Assembly (NCBI RefSeq): GCF_030815485.1
Contig: NZ_JAUSWV010000002.1
Coordinates: 3,100,001 to 3,164,000 of the forward strand
Reading direction: 5' to 3'
Origin: Streptomyces rishiriensis
GTDB taxonomy: Bacteria; Actinomycetota; Actinomycetes; Streptomycetales; Streptomycetaceae
DNA length: 64,000 bases
Positions within the stretch are counted from its first letter, which is position 1. Every line of letters begins with the position of its first letter. Made by a program: the position numbers and the translations under genes. The notes under the pieces were generated by a model that had not been told where the DNA came from, ran no database searches, and saw nothing but the letters and a program-made list of their open reading frames with translations. This document shows positions 33,801-42,726 of the stretch, in pieces.

Positions 33801-35693
33801 TCACAGATGGCGGCGTCGGGTAGAGACGTGCCGTTCGTACAGCTCACGTGCCTTCACCGCGGACGGTCGGGTCGCGGTCTCGGCCACAGGTACATCCCAC
33901 CAGGCCTGCGCGGGCGGCGGGCCCGACACAGTGTCGGCCGTTTCCGTCTCGACGTAGACACATGTGGGAGTGTCGGCGCGGCGCGCCTCGGCGAGGGCCT
34001 CGCGCAGTTCGCGGACGGTCTTCGCGCGCAGCACGCGCATGCCGAGGCTGGCCACGTTGGCGGCCAGGTCGACGGGCAGCGGGGCCCCGGTGAAGGTGCC
34101 GTCCTGCGAGGTGAAGCGGTACGCCGTGCCGAACCGCTCGCCGCCCACCGACTCCGAGAGACCGCCGATCGAGGCGTAGCCGTGGTTCTGCACGAGCAGG
34201 ATCTTGATCGCGATCCCCTCCTGCACGGCCGTCACGATCTCCGTCGGCATCATCAGGTAGGTGCCGTCGCCGACCAGCGCCCAGACGTTGCGCTCCGGAG
34301 CGGCCAGCTTCACGCCGATCGCGGCCGGGATCTCGTACCCCATGCAGGAGTAGCCGTACTCCAGGTGGTACTGGTCCCGGGACCGGGCGCGCCACAGTTT
34401 GTGCAGGTCACCGGGGAGTGAACCGGCCGCGTTGATGATCACGTCGGACTCGTCGGCGAGGGCGTCCAGGGCGCCGAGCACCTGCGGCTGCGTGGGCCGT
34501 ACGTCCGGTTCCTCGGCCTCGTAGCAGGCGTCGACGCGCTGCTCCCAGCGCTCCTTGTCCTCGGAGTACTCGGTGACATAGGCGTCCGTGACCCGGTGGG
34601 CGTGTGTCCGCAGGGCCGCGGTCAGCTCGCCCAGGCCGCTGCGGGCGTCCGCGACGAGCGGCAGACCGGCGAGCTTGTGGCCGTCGTAGGGCGCGATGTT
34701 GAGGTTGAGGAAGCGGACGCCGTCGGCCGCGAACAGGGTGTTCGAGGCGGTCGTGAAGTCGGTGTACCGGGTGCCCACGCCGATCACCAGGTCCGCCGTG
34801 CGGGCCAGTTCGTCCGCCGTCGCCGTGCCCGTGTGGCCCACGCCGCCCACGTCCTGGGGGTGGTCGTAGCGCAGCGAGCCCTTGCCGGCCTGGGTGGAGG
34901 CGACCGGGATGCCGGTGGCCTCGGCGAACTCCGCAAGGGCCTCTTCGGCGCGGCTGTGGTGGACTCCGCCGCCGGCGACGATCAGCGGGCGGCGGGCGGC
35001 ACGGATCGCGCGGACCGCCTCCGCGAGCTCGGCCGGGTCGGCGCCCGGACGGCGGACGGCCCAGGTCCGCTCGGCGAAGAACTCGTCGGGCCAGTCGTAG
35101 GCCTCGGCCTGGACGTCCTGGGGCAGCGCGAGGGTGACGGCGCCCGTCTCCACCGGGTCGGTGAGGACGCGCATCGCCTGGAGGGCCGCCGGGATGAGGG
35201 CCTCGGGGCGGGTGACGCGGTCGAAGTACCTCGACACCGGGCGCAGCGTGTCGTTGACCGACACGTCGCCCGCGTAGGGGACCTCGAGCTGCTGGAGCAC
35301 CGGGTCGGCGACGCGGGTCGCGAAGATGTCGCCGGGCAGCAGCAGGACCGGGAGGTGGTTGACGGTCGCCAGGGCGGCGCCGGTGACCAGGTTGGTCGCG
35401 CCGGGGCCGATCGACGTCGTCACCGCGTGGGTGGACAGCCGGTTCGACTGGCGGGCGTAGCCGACGGCCGCGTGGACCATCGACTGCTCGTTGCGTCCCT
35501 GGTGGAACGGCATGTCGTCGCCGTACTCGACCAGCGCCTGGCCGAGGCCCGCGACGTTGCCGTGGCCGAAGATGCCCCAGGTCGCGCCGATCAGCCGCTG
35601 CCGTACGCCGTCGCGCTCGGTGTACTGGGCGGCGAGGAAGCGGACGAGCGCCTGGGCGACCGTCAGTCTCGTCGTCGAGGTCTGCGCCGTCAT
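33801..35693 (-). CDS. iolD: 3D-(3,5/4)-trihydroxycyclohexane-1,2-dione hydrolase
   Basis: A 630-residue ThDP-dependent enzyme that opens the inositol ring product. The N-terminal part holds GIFGHGNVAGLGQAL, the active-site region RNEQSMVHAAVGYARQ (with the ThDP Glu) and SIGPGATNLVTGAA. The ThDP/Mg motif is VGDGTYLMMPTEIV with the downstream Asn of LLVQNHGY. ATG 35693 overlaps the iolB stop (ATGA). It is part of the iolC-aldolase-iolB-iolD-iolA order. Confidence 0.93.
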   Translation of the reverse strand: MTAQTSTTRLTVAQALVRFLAAQYTERDGVRQRLIGATWGIFGHGNVAGLGQALVEYGDDMPFHQGRNEQSMVHAAVGYARQSNRLSTHAVTTSIGPGATNLVTGAALATVNHLPVLLLPGDIFATRVADPVLQQLEVPYAGDVSVNDTLRPVSRYFDRVTRPEALIPAALQAMRVLTDPVETGAVTLALPQDVQAEAYDWPDEFFAERTWAVRRPGADPAELAEAVRAIRAARRPLIVAGGGVHHSRAEEALAEFAEATGIPVASTQAGKGSLRYDHPQDVGGVGHTGTATADELARTADLVIGVGTRYTDFTTASNTLFAADGVRFLNLNIAPYDGHKLAGLPLVADARSGLGELTAALRTHAHRVTDAYVTEYSEDKERWEQRVDACYEAEEPDVRPTQPQVLGALDALADESDVIINAAGSLPGDLHKLWRARSRDQYHLEYGYSCMGYEIPAAIGVKLAAPERNVWALVGDGTYLMMPTEIVTAVQEGIAIKILLVQNHGYASIGGLSESVGGERFGTAYRFTSQDGTFTGAPLPVDLAANVASLGMRVLRAKTVRELREALAEARRADTPTCVYVETETADTVSGPPPAQAWWDVPVAETATRPSAVKARELYERHVSTRRRHL

Positions 35694-36526
35694 CGGTAAC
35701 CCCCTGTGCTCTCTACGTGGTCCGGGTGGAAGCAGATCCGCCACTCCCGTGTCTCGCCCGGCCCCGCCATGACGTTCAGGTAGTACATGGCGTGGCCGGG
35801 CTGGGCGACGGCCGGGCCGTGCCAGCCGTCGGGGACGAGTACGGCGTCGCCGGAGCGGACCTCGGCGAGGACGTCGGATCCGCCTTCGCGTGAAGGGGAT
35901 ACGCGCTGGTACCCGAATCCGTTCGGGCCGTCGATCTCGAAGTAGTAGATCTCCTCGAGTTCGGCCTCCTCGCCCGGCCGGTGCTCGTCGTGCTTGTGCG
36001 GCGGATAGGAGGACCAGTTGCCGCCGGGGGTGATCACCTCGACGGCGATCAGCTTGTCGCAGTCGAAGGCGTCGGCGGAGGCGAAGTTGCGCACCAGCCG
36101 TGCGCAGTTGCCGCTGCCGCGCTCTTCGACGGGGACCTCCGGCGCGGGGCCGTAGCGGGCGGGGAGTTGTCGCTCGCACTTCGCTCCTGCCAGGGCGAAG
36201 CGGCCTCCCGCGCCGGAGGCGATCTGGACCCGGGCGTCACGGGGAACGTACGCGAAGTCGGTTACCGACGCGAAAACGCTGTCCCTGCCCAGGAGTTGGA
36301 ACTCTTCACCGGCCGTTTGCACGGTACATCCGCCTTCCAGCGGAAGCACGATCCACTCACTGTCACCCGTGGTGAAGTGGTGGGTGCCGCCCGGCGCCAG
36401 CTCGACGATCCGCAGACCGCAGTAGCCCCAGCCGGCTCGCTCCGGGTCGATGTCGAGCGTGTAGTCGGCGCCGGTGGTGGTGCCGTGCGGGATGTACAGG
36501 TCGTGGTGCGGCTCTGTGTGCGTCAT
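35690..36526 (-). CDS. iolB: 5-deoxy-glucuronate isomerase
   Basis: A 278-residue cupin-fold isomerase converting 5-deoxy-glucuronate to 2-deoxy-5-ke-gluconate. Metal-binding His/Glu features are seen in PGGNWSSYPPHKHDE and in EIYYFEIDGPNGFGYQR; DGWHGPAVAQPGHAMYYLNV is a family hallmark near the C-terminus. It lies 7 bases downstream of the aldolase gene. Confidence 0.93.
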   Translation of the reverse strand: MTHTEPHHDLYIPHGTTTGADYTLDIDPERAGWGYCGLRIVELAPGGTHHFTTGDSEWIVLPLEGGCTVQTAGEEFQLLGRDSVFASVTDFAYVPRDARVQIASGAGGRFALAGAKCERQLPARYGPAPEVPVEERGSGNCARLVRNFASADAFDCDKLIAVEVITPGGNWSSYPPHKHDEHRPGEEAELEEIYYFEIDGPNGFGYQRVSPSREGGSDVLAEVRSGDAVLVPDGWHGPAVAQPGHAMYYLNVMAGPGETREWRICFHPDHVESTGGYR

Positions 36527-36533
36527 GCGGCCC

Positions 36534-37418
36534 TCACAGCAGTCCTACGGCGGTGTCCACGGCGGCGGCGACATCCCCGTCCGCCGGGTAGAGCAGCGAA
36601 CGGCCGACCACCAGGCCCCGCACGGTGGGGAGTTGCAGTGCTCCGCGCCACTTCTCGTACGCGCCGTCCTGATCGTCGCCGACCTCGCCGCCCAGCAGGA
36701 CGGCGGGCAGCGTGGACGTCTGCATGACCTCGGCCATGTCGTCGGGGTTGTCGGTGACCGGGATCTTCAGCCAGGTGTAGGCGGAGGTGCCGCCCAGACC
36801 CGAGGCGATGGCGATCGACCTGGTGACGGCCTCGGCGGAGAGATCGTTGCGCACCTTGCCGTCGGGGGTGCGGCGGCTGATGAACGGCTCGACGAAGAGG
36901 GGGAGCCGGCGGGCGGCCATGTCGTCGATGGCACGGGCCGTGGACTCCAGGGTGGTGAGCGAACCCGGGTCGTCGTAGTCGATGCGCACGAGCAGCTTGC
37001 CCGCGTCGAAGCCCATCCGCTCGATGTCCTCCGGGCGGTGACCGGTGAAGCGGTCGTCGAGCTCGAAGACGGAGCCCTGGAGGCCGCCGCGGTTCAGCGA
37101 GCCCATGACGACCTTGCCGTCGAGGGCGCCGAGGAGGAGGAGGTCGTCCAGGATGTCGGCGGTCGCGAGGACGCCGTCGACGCCGGGCCGGGAGAGGGCC
37201 AGGCACAGACGCTCGAGCAGACCGGCCCGGTTGGCCATGGCGAGCTTGTCGCCGCCGACGCCGAGCGCGCCACGGGCCGGGTGGTCGGCGGCGACGATCA
37301 TCAGGCGGCCGGAGTCGCCCACCAGCGGTCTGCGCGGGCGTCGGGCGGCCGCCTCGGCGATCGCCTCGGGGTACTGCGTGCGCAGGCGGACCAGTTCGGA
37401 GATGTCGACGGTCGTCAC
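36534..37418 (-). CDS. Cgl0159-family (beta/alpha)8 protein, likely class I aldolase of inositol pathway
   Basis: A 294-residue TIM-barrel protein. GTG 37418 overlaps the iolC stop (GTGA) and is preferred over the far upstream in-frame start inside iolC. Segments RLMIVAADHPARGALGVGG, LVRIDYDDPGS and TSAYTWLKIPVTDNP (candidate Schiff-base Lys) resemble the family named after Corynebacterium Cgl0159, often labelled deoxyribose-phosphate aldolase. In the iol operon it should cleave 2-deoxy-5-keto-gluconate 6-phosphate, the job of IolJ elsewhere. That role is inferred from position. Confidence 0.82.
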   Translation of the reverse strand: MTTVDISELVRLRTQYPEAIAEAAARRPRRPLVGDSGRLMIVAADHPARGALGVGGDKLAMANRAGLLERLCLALSRPGVDGVLATADILDDLLLLGALDGKVVMGSLNRGGLQGSVFELDDRFTGHRPEDIERMGFDAGKLLVRIDYDDPGSLTTLESTARAIDDMAARRLPLFVEPFISRRTPDGKVRNDLSAEAVTRSIAIASGLGGTSAYTWLKIPVTDNPDDMAEVMQTSTLPAVLLGGEVGDDQDGAYEKWRGALQLPTVRGLVVGRSLLYPADGDVAAAVDTAVGLL

Positions 37419-38365
37419 AGGACGGCACCCGCATTGAGCGCCGCTTCCACTTCGTCCGGCGTCGGCATCGCGGAGGAGCACTCCAGCCGGGAGGCGACGA
37501 TGGCGCCCGCGGCGTTGGCATGACGCATGATCTTCTCCAGGTCCCAGCCCGCGAGCAGACCGTGACAGAGGGAGCCGCCGAAGGCGTCACCGGCCCCGAG
37601 GCCGTTCAGGACGTTCACCGGCAGCGGCGGGACCTCGGCGGACTCGCCCTTGCTGTTGACGGCCAGGACGCCCTTGGGGCCCTGCTTGACCACCGCGAGT
37701 TCGACGCCGGCGTCCAGCAGTGCCTGCGCCGCCGCCCGGGGCTCGCGCACTCCGGTGGCGACCTCCACCTCGTCCAGGTTGCCCACGGCGACGGTGGCGT
37801 GCTTGAGGGCCTCGACGTAGAACGGGCGGGCGGTGTCGGGGTGGCTCCAGAACATCGGGCGCCAGTCGAGGTCGAAGACCGTGGTGCCGGCCCTGGCCCG
37901 GTGGGCCAGGGCGGCGAGGGTCGCCGTACGGCTGGGCTCCTCGCTCAGGCCGGTGCCGGTGACCCAGAAGATGCGGGTCTCGCGGACGGCGTCGAGGTCG
38001 AGTTCGTGGGCGTCGATCTCCAGGTCCGGCGCCTTGGGCTGCCGGTAGAAGTACAGCGGGAAGTCGTCCGGCGGGAAGACCTCGCAGAAGGTGACGGGCG
38101 TCGGCAGGCCGGGCACGGGGGTGACCCAGCGGTCGTCGACCCCGAAGCCGCGCAGCGCCTCGTGCAGGTAGGTGCCGAAAGGGTCGTCACCGGTGCGGGA
38201 GATCACCGCCGTGTCCCGGCCGAGGCGGGCGGCGGCGACCGCGACGTTGGTCGCCGATCCCCCCAGGAACTTCCCGAAGGACGTGACCTGCGGGAGTGGG
38301 ACGCCCGTCTGGAGCGGATAGAGGTCCACCCCGATCCGCCCCATGGTGATCAGGTCGTACGCCAT
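37415..38365 (-). CDS. iolC: 5-dehydro-2-deoxygluconokinase
   Basis: A 316-residue PfkB-type kinase. It begins YDLITMGRIGVDLYPLQTGV with the sugar-binding loop GKFLGGSATNVAVAAARLG; the C-terminal ATP/anion-hole motif is NGLGAGDAFGGSL. It phosphorylates 2-deoxy-5-keto-gluconate. First gene of the minus-strand iol operon, with a good vegetative-type promoter upstream. Confidence 0.92.
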   Translation of the reverse strand: MAYDLITMGRIGVDLYPLQTGVPLPQVTSFGKFLGGSATNVAVAAARLGRDTAVISRTGDDPFGTYLHEALRGFGVDDRWVTPVPGLPTPVTFCEVFPPDDFPLYFYRQPKAPDLEIDAHELDLDAVRETRIFWVTGTGLSEEPSRTATLAALAHRARAGTTVFDLDWRPMFWSHPDTARPFYVEALKHATVAVGNLDEVEVATGVREPRAAAQALLDAGVELAVVKQGPKGVLAVNSKGESAEVPPLPVNVLNGLGAGDAFGGSLCHGLLAGWDLEKIMRHANAAGAIVASRLECSSAMPTPDEVEAALNAGAVL

Positions 38366-38456
38366 CGAGTTCCCTTCACATCGGCTCGTTCATCGAGTCG
38401 GCCCGAGACGCCGCTCGTGGACGTCCCGGCAGGCGCCCCGTATCGGCTCTCACGGC

Positions 38457-38486
38457 TTTGTAGCCCCGCACGGCGGGCCCTGTCAA
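38457..38486 (-). promoter_or_regulatory. Promoter of the iolC operon
   Basis: On the minus strand TTGACA (38486-38481) and TACAAA (38462-38457) are 18 bases apart, a strong match to a principal-sigma promoter, about 90 bases ahead of the iolC start. Confidence 0.65.
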
Positions 38487-38503
38487 TGTTTTGTCCAGAC
38501 ATT
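38485..38503. promoter_or_regulatory. Candidate operator between iolC and iolE
   Basis: AATGTTTTGTCCAGACATT has AATGT/ACATT arms 9 bases apart. It abuts the iolC -35 box (38481-38486), and a TTGACA on the plus strand at 38515-38520 lies just beyond, so one repressor could block both directions. GntR-type inositol regulators are known in actinobacteria; none is encoded next to it. Confidence 0.45.
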
Positions 38504-38551
38504 CGGACCAGGCCTTGACACCCTCTTCGGTGAGACAGCACGCTGACGCCC

Positions 38552-39478
38552 ATGACGTCGTTGTCACCTCAGTCACCAGTTTCCGGTGTTTCCCGCATCC
38601 GTGTCGGATCCGCCCCCGACAGCTGGGGCGTCTGGTTCCCGGACGATCCCGCCCAGGTGCCCTGGCAGCGCTTCCTCGACGAGGTCGCGCAGTCCGGCTA
38701 CGAATGGATCGAGCTCGGCCCCTACGGGTATCTGCCGACCGATCCGGTTCTCCTCACCGAGGAGACGTCGAAGCGCGGCCTGAAGGTGTCGGCGGGCACG
38801 GTCTTCACCGGCCTGCACCACGGTGAGGCCGTCTGGGAGAAGACCTGGGCGCACGTCGCGGACAACGCGGTGCTCGCCCAGGCGATGGGCGCGAAGCATC
38901 TGGTCGTCATCCCGTCGTTCTGGCGGGACGACAAGAGCGGGGAGGTACTGGAGCCGGACACCCTCACCCCCGAGCAGTGGCGCAACCTGACCTCGCTGAC
39001 CGAGCGGCTCGGCAAGGAGGTGCGGGAGCGGTACGGCCTCCAGATCGTGGTCCACCCGCACGCCGACACCCACATCGACAGCGAGGAGAACGTCGTCCGC
39101 TTCCTGGACGGCACCGACTCCGACCTGGTGTCGCTGTGCCTGGACACCGGGCACTACGCGTACTGCGGCGGCGACAGCGTCAAGCTGATCGAGACGTACG
39201 GCGAGCGGATCGGGTACCTGCACCTCAAGCAGGTCGACCCGGAGATCCTGGCGGACGTGCGGGCCAACCAGGTGCCGTTCGGGCCGGCCGTGGCGCGGGG
39301 CGTGATGTGCGAGCCGCCGACCGGGGTGCCGGCGCTGGGGCCCGTGCTGGAGGCGGCGCAGAAGCTGGACGTCGATCTGTTCGCGATCGTCGAACAGGAC
39401 ATGTATCCGTGCGAGCCGGACGCGCCGTTGCCCATCGCGCAGCGGACGCGGGCGTTTCTGAGGTCGTGCGGGGCCTAG
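38552..39478 (+). CDS. iolE: Inosose dehydratase / TIM-barrel sugar epimerase (IolE-like)
   Basis: A 308-residue AP-endonuclease-2-fold protein. The N-terminal VGSAPDSWGVWFPDDP is the IolE signature; VHPHADTHIDSE, CLDTGHYAYCGGDSV and YLHLKQVDPEIL supply metal ligands. It dehydrates 2-keto-myo-inositol (inosose) before the IolD step. Divergent from iolC and sharing its regulatory region. The dehydrogenase IolG and a transporter are not in this window. Confidence 0.85.
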   Translation: MTSLSPQSPVSGVSRIRVGSAPDSWGVWFPDDPAQVPWQRFLDEVAQSGYEWIELGPYGYLPTDPVLLTEETSKRGLKVSAGTVFTGLHHGEAVWEKTWAHVADNAVLAQAMGAKHLVVIPSFWRDDKSGEVLEPDTLTPEQWRNLTSLTERLGKEVRERYGLQIVVHPHADTHIDSEENVVRFLDGTDSDLVSLCLDTGHYAYCGGDSVKLIETYGERIGYLHLKQVDPEILADVRANQVPFGPAVARGVMCEPPTGVPALGPVLEAAQKLDVDLFAIVEQDMYPCEPDAPLPIAQRTRAFLRSCGA

Positions 39479-40092
39479 CCGCTCCTTCGTCCGGCGGTGG
39501 TGGCCGGCCGGTCGCGCAGTTCCCCGCGCCCCCGGGTGGGCTGCGGTCACCGCTTCCGGCGTGCGCACCCATGACGGCGAGCGCGGTACGCACCCGGTCC
39601 GGACCAGGGCCGGCACAGGCCGGAGGTCCGCCGGTCGATCCGGCGATCTCCGGCCGCTCCGGGCCTTGCAGCACCTCGACCGCTCAGAGCGCTCCGGATG
39701 CTGCGGGCGCTCCCGATGCCGCTGGGGCGTCCGGCACTTCGGGGGCTTCGGGCGTTCTGGTCGTTGCGGGGGACGGCGGGGAGCGGGAACCGGTCGGGCC
39801 GCTCGGCGCGGGCCCGGCTCGCCGTCCGTCGGCGGCCTCGGGGCGTTTGTCAACGCGCCCCTCCCATGAGCCCCGCAGCCTCCTTTGCTTCACCTGTGTC
39901 ACAAACTCCCCTTTTCTGTCACGCATGTCGCGCGTACGCGGGTCTTGCGTCACACGCCGTCAACAGCCACACCCGCACAGTCACCGACCGTCGTTCACCG
40001 GGCACAGGCTTGGTGATCGCCAGCGCAGCGCCGGGCTTCCCCCGGGCGGCCTCCCGGCCGCCGACCCCCGCGCGCGCAGGGAGGTGCAACTC
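39479..40092. other. Gene-poor stretch between iolE and the small HTH gene
   Basis: About 610 bases without a convincing gene. The part 39680-39790 is a low-complexity run of GCTCCGGATGCTGC / GGGGCTTCGGGCG-like repeats that opens frames on both strands. The part 39890-40092 is less GC-biased and should hold the promoter of the HTH gene. A dispersed-type repeat sits at 39511. Confidence 0.5.
39511..39533. repeat. Dispersed Streptomyces intergenic element
   Basis: GTCGCGCAGTTCCCCGCGCC followed by CCC is a string I recognise from the spaces between many Streptomyces genes. Its role is unknown; only one copy is in this window. Confidence 0.45.
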
Positions 40093-40293
40093 ATGACCGA
40101 CCGAAGGCTCTGGTCGTACAAGGAGATCGCGGCGCACATCAAGGTGCAGCCGGACACCGTACGGTCCTACCGCAAGCACGGACTGCTGCCCCAGCCCGAT
40201 CATGTCGAGGGCGGCAAGCCCTTCTGGTACGTGGACACCGTGCGGGCCTGGGTCGCCTCCCGGCCGGGCAACCGGGGACGCGCTCTGGACTGA
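40093..40293 (+). CDS. Small helix-turn-helix (AlpA/MerR-like) DNA-binding protein
   Basis: A 66-residue protein. ATG 40093 follows GGGAGG. LWSYKEIAAHIKVQPDTVRSYRKHGLLPQP is a winged-HTH of the excisionase/MerR sort (shown here in part: WSYKEIAAHIKVQPDTV). KPFWYVDTVRAWVASRPGNR forms the wing and tail. No effector domain is present. It may regulate itself or act as a small accessory factor; no phage genes lie nearby. Confidence 0.8.
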   Translation: MTDRRLWSYKEIAAHIKVQPDTVRSYRKHGLLPQPDHVEGGKPFWYVDTVRAWVASRPGNRGRALD

Positions 40294-40313
40294 CCCGGTG
40301 GGAAGAAAACCAG

Positions 40314-40341
40314 CTGTGCCCCGCGGACGCGTGGGGCACAG
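40314..40341. terminator. Hairpin between HTH and GNAT genes
   Basis: CTGTGCCCC (40314-40322) pairs with GGGGCACAG (40333-40341). It lies 21 bases past the HTH stop and covers the first base of the GTG used for the GNAT gene, so it either ends the HTH transcript or masks that start. Confidence 0.55.
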
Positions 40342-40913
40342 TGCTGCGGGTGGACTTCTCCGTCAAACCCGTGCTCTCCGGCCCGAAGACGGTGCTGCGG
40401 CCCTTCACCGAGGCCGACGCCGACACCATGTGGGAGATCATCGGCGACCCCGAGGTCGTCCGCTTCACCTTCCCGCCGGACAGCGACCTCACCCGGGAGC
40501 GGGTGCGTGCCTGGTACGGCTCCCGTGCCGAGCAGCCCGACCGGTTGGACCTGGCCGTCACCGACCGCGACACCGGCGAGCTCGTCGGCGAGGTCGTGCT
40601 GCACGAGTGGGACCCGGACGCCCGCAGCTGCACTTTCCGCACGCTGATCGGCCCCCGGGGCCGCGACCGCGGGCTCGGTACGGAGGCGACCCGGCTCATC
40701 GTCGGCCACGGCTTCGAGCAACTGGGCCTGCACCGCGTCCAGTTGGAGCTCTACGGCGACAACGAGCGGGCCCGGCGCGTCTACGAGAAGGCCGGGTTCG
40801 TGGTCGAGGGGGTGCGGCGGGAGGCCGCGCTGCGCAACGGCGTCCGGGTGGACGAGGTGCTCATGGCGATCCTGGACCGGGAGTGGGCCGCGTTCAGGCC
40901 CACGGGTCGATGA
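40341..40913 (+). CDS. GNAT N-acetyltransferase, RimJ/RimL type
   Basis: A 190-residue acetyltransferase. TVLRPFTEADADTMWEIIGD, FRTLIGPRGRDRGLGTEATR (acetyl-CoA loop) and GDNERARRVYEKAGFVVEG are the RimJ/RimL signatures. The start could be GTG 40341 or GTG 40350, neither with a clear ribosome site; the hairpin at 40314-40341 slightly favours 40350. The 3' end overlaps the convergent dehydrogenase gene by 20 bases. Confidence 0.85.
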   Translation: MLRVDFSVKPVLSGPKTVLRPFTEADADTMWEIIGDPEVVRFTFPPDSDLTRERVRAWYGSRAEQPDRLDLAVTDRDTGELVGEVVLHEWDPDARSCTFRTLIGPRGRDRGLGTEATRLIVGHGFEQLGLHRVQLELYGDNERARRVYEKAGFVVEGVRREAALRNGVRVDEVLMAILDREWAAFRPTGR

Positions 40914-41937
40914 CCGTCACCCCCGCGCCCGGTGCGCCGCCCAGGGCGGACAGGGCGGCCGGGGTCTCGTCCAGCGTGATCGTCGACGTCACGAGCAGAT
41001 CGGGGCGCAAGACGCCTGTCCGGACGAGTTCCAGCATCCGCGGGTAGGTGTGCGCGGCCATGCCGTGACTGCCCAGGATCTCCAGTTCCAGGGCGATGGC
41101 GCGGGCCAGCGGGACAGGGGTCGTACCGTCCGCCGAGGGCAGCAGGCCGACCTGGATGTGCCGGCCCCGGCGGCGCAGCCCGTTCACCGAGGCGGCGCAG
41201 GTGGCGGGGGACCCGAGCGCGTCGAGGGAGAGATGGGCGCCGCCCCCGGACAGCTCACGGACCGCCTCCGCCGTGTCCGGCACGCTCCGCGCGTCCACGC
41301 ACTCCGCCGCGCCGAACCTCCGCGCAAGCTCCAGGGCCTTCGGGGAGACGTCCACCGCCACCACCCGTGCCCCGCTCGCCGCCGCGATCATCACGGCCGA
41401 GAGACCCACGCCCCCGCAGCCGTGCACCGCCACCCACTCCCCCGCCGCGACCCGGCCCTGCTGCACCACCGCCCGGAACGCGGTGGCGAACCGGCAGCCG
41501 AGGGAGGCCGCGGTGGCGTACGACAGGCCGTCGGGGATCGCGACCAGGTTCACGTCGGCGTGGTCCAGGGCCACGTACTGGGCGAAGGAGCCCCAGTGCG
41601 TGAAGCCGGGCTGGGTCTGCCGCTCGCACACCTGGTGGTCGCCGGCGGCGCAGGACGGACAGCTGCCGCAGCCGCAGACGAAGGGCACGGTGACCCGGTC
41701 GCCCGGCCGCCACTTGGTGACCAGGGCACCGGCCTCCTGTACGACGCCGGCGAGTTCGTGCCCGGGCACGTGCGGCAGGCCGATGTCCGGGTCGTGGCCC
41801 ATCCAGCCGTGCCAGTCGCTGCGGCACAGGCCGGTGGCCTCGACGCGCACGGTCACTCCGTGAGGGGCGGGCCGGGGGTCGGCCAGCTCCCGTACCTCGG
41901 CCGGCTCCCCGTACCGCTCGAACACCACAGCCCGCAT
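40894..41937 (-). CDS. Zinc-dependent alcohol dehydrogenase (MDR)
   Basis: A 347-residue medium-chain dehydrogenase. Catalytic zinc ligands are in ATGLCRSDWHGWMG and PHVPGHELAG; the structural zinc Cys set is CGCGSCPSCAAGDHQVC; the NAD(P) motif is VHGCGGVGLSAVMIA. ATG 41937 begins the domain directly (MRAVVFERYGEPAEV). Substrate unknown. It overlaps the GNAT gene tail to tail. Confidence 0.9.
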   Translation of the reverse strand: MRAVVFERYGEPAEVRELADPRPAPHGVTVRVEATGLCRSDWHGWMGHDPDIGLPHVPGHELAGVVQEAGALVTKWRPGDRVTVPFVCGCGSCPSCAAGDHQVCERQTQPGFTHWGSFAQYVALDHADVNLVAIPDGLSYATAASLGCRFATAFRAVVQQGRVAAGEWVAVHGCGGVGLSAVMIAAASGARVVAVDVSPKALELARRFGAAECVDARSVPDTAEAVRELSGGGAHLSLDALGSPATCAASVNGLRRRGRHIQVGLLPSADGTTPVPLARAIALELEILGSHGMAAHTYPRMLELVRTGVLRPDLLVTSTITLDETPAALSALGGAPGAGVTVIDPWA

Positions 41938-42279
41938 ACCCGCTCCGTCCGTCGTCCAGGGTCGTCGATCAGGGTCACCCCGGAGATCTCCGCGAAGGCT
42001 AGACGGTGAGGCCTGACGGTCCGGGCTCAGCCGGGCGCCTGGGCCTGCACAAGGCAGGCCTGGAACTGGTCCTGGCCCACGAGGGCGCCGAGCGCGACGC
42101 GTACGTGCAGGAGCCGAAGGACGTACTGATCCGCTCTCCGGAGCCGCTGGTGGGCGACCGCCTCCGCTCGGCCGAGGACAGCGGCGCCGGAGCCGCTGGG
42201 GCCCGGCGATGGGGGTACCCGCCACCCGGCCGGAAGCATCCGCACCGCCGGCCGCGTGGCGGGGCGGTTCCTTTGATTC
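41938..42279. other. Non-coding stretch upstream of copZ
   Basis: About 340 bases. A plus-strand frame from 42006 (94 residues) has no recognisable domain, no good ribosome site, and runs into the CsoR operator, so I do not call it. The left end must carry the dehydrogenase promoter. Confidence 0.5.
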
Positions 42280-42296
42280 ATACCCCCTAGGGGTAT
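42280..42296 (+). promoter_or_regulatory. CsoR-type copper operator
   Basis: ATACCCCCTAGGGGTAT, with ATACCCC/GGGGTAT arms around CTA, is the classic G-tract dyad bound by CsoR, which leaves DNA when it binds Cu(I). It is immediately followed by TATAGTG, a -10-like sequence, and lies 66 bases before copZ. Confidence 0.85.
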
Positions 42297-42362
42297 AGTG
42301 TCGGTTGACGGGAGACCTCTCGCGGCCCCGCCCGCCCCACCTGCCTCCACGAGGAGAACGAC

Positions 42363-42602
42363 ATGACCGCTCAAACCGACACCCCGGGCTCCGTCACCAC
42401 CGTCTACAAGGTGAGCGGCATGAGCTGCGGCCACTGCGAGGGCGCCGTCTCCGGCGAGCTCTCCGAGCTCGCCGGTGTCACCTCGGTGAAGGCCGTCGCC
42501 TCGACCGGTGAGGTCACGGTCGTCTCCACCGCCGTGCTCGACACGGAAGCCGTGCGCTCCGCCGTCGACGAGGCGGGCTTCGAGCTGGTCGGCCAGGCCT
42601 GA
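42363..42602 (+). CDS. copZ: Copper chaperone CopZ
   Basis: A 79-residue heavy-metal-associated (HMA) domain protein. The Cu(I) site is GMSCGHCEGAV. It delivers Cu(I) to the ATPase CopA encoded next. ATG 42363 follows GAGGAG. Regulated by the CsoR-type operator upstream. Confidence 0.93.
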   Translation: MTAQTDTPGSVTTVYKVSGMSCGHCEGAVSGELSELAGVTSVKAVASTGEVTVVSTAVLDTEAVRSAVDEAGFELVGQA

Positions 42603-42726
42603 GGCGCCCGCGCCCGCGCACCTCTGCTCGACACCCCGCCTCGACACCCCCTCCTCCACCCACCGGGCCGTGCCGACCAGCTGATACTGGTTCCGTACGG
42701 CCCGGTCCGCTTCCTGGAGCACGGAC

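Noticed and set aside
39684..39953. Minus-strand 89-codon Pro/Ala-rich frame
   Set aside because: Low-complexity DNA opens frames on both strands; no ribosome site, no domain.
42006..42290. 94-codon plus-strand frame upstream of copZ
   Set aside because: No domain, no ribosome site, and it ends within the CsoR operator.
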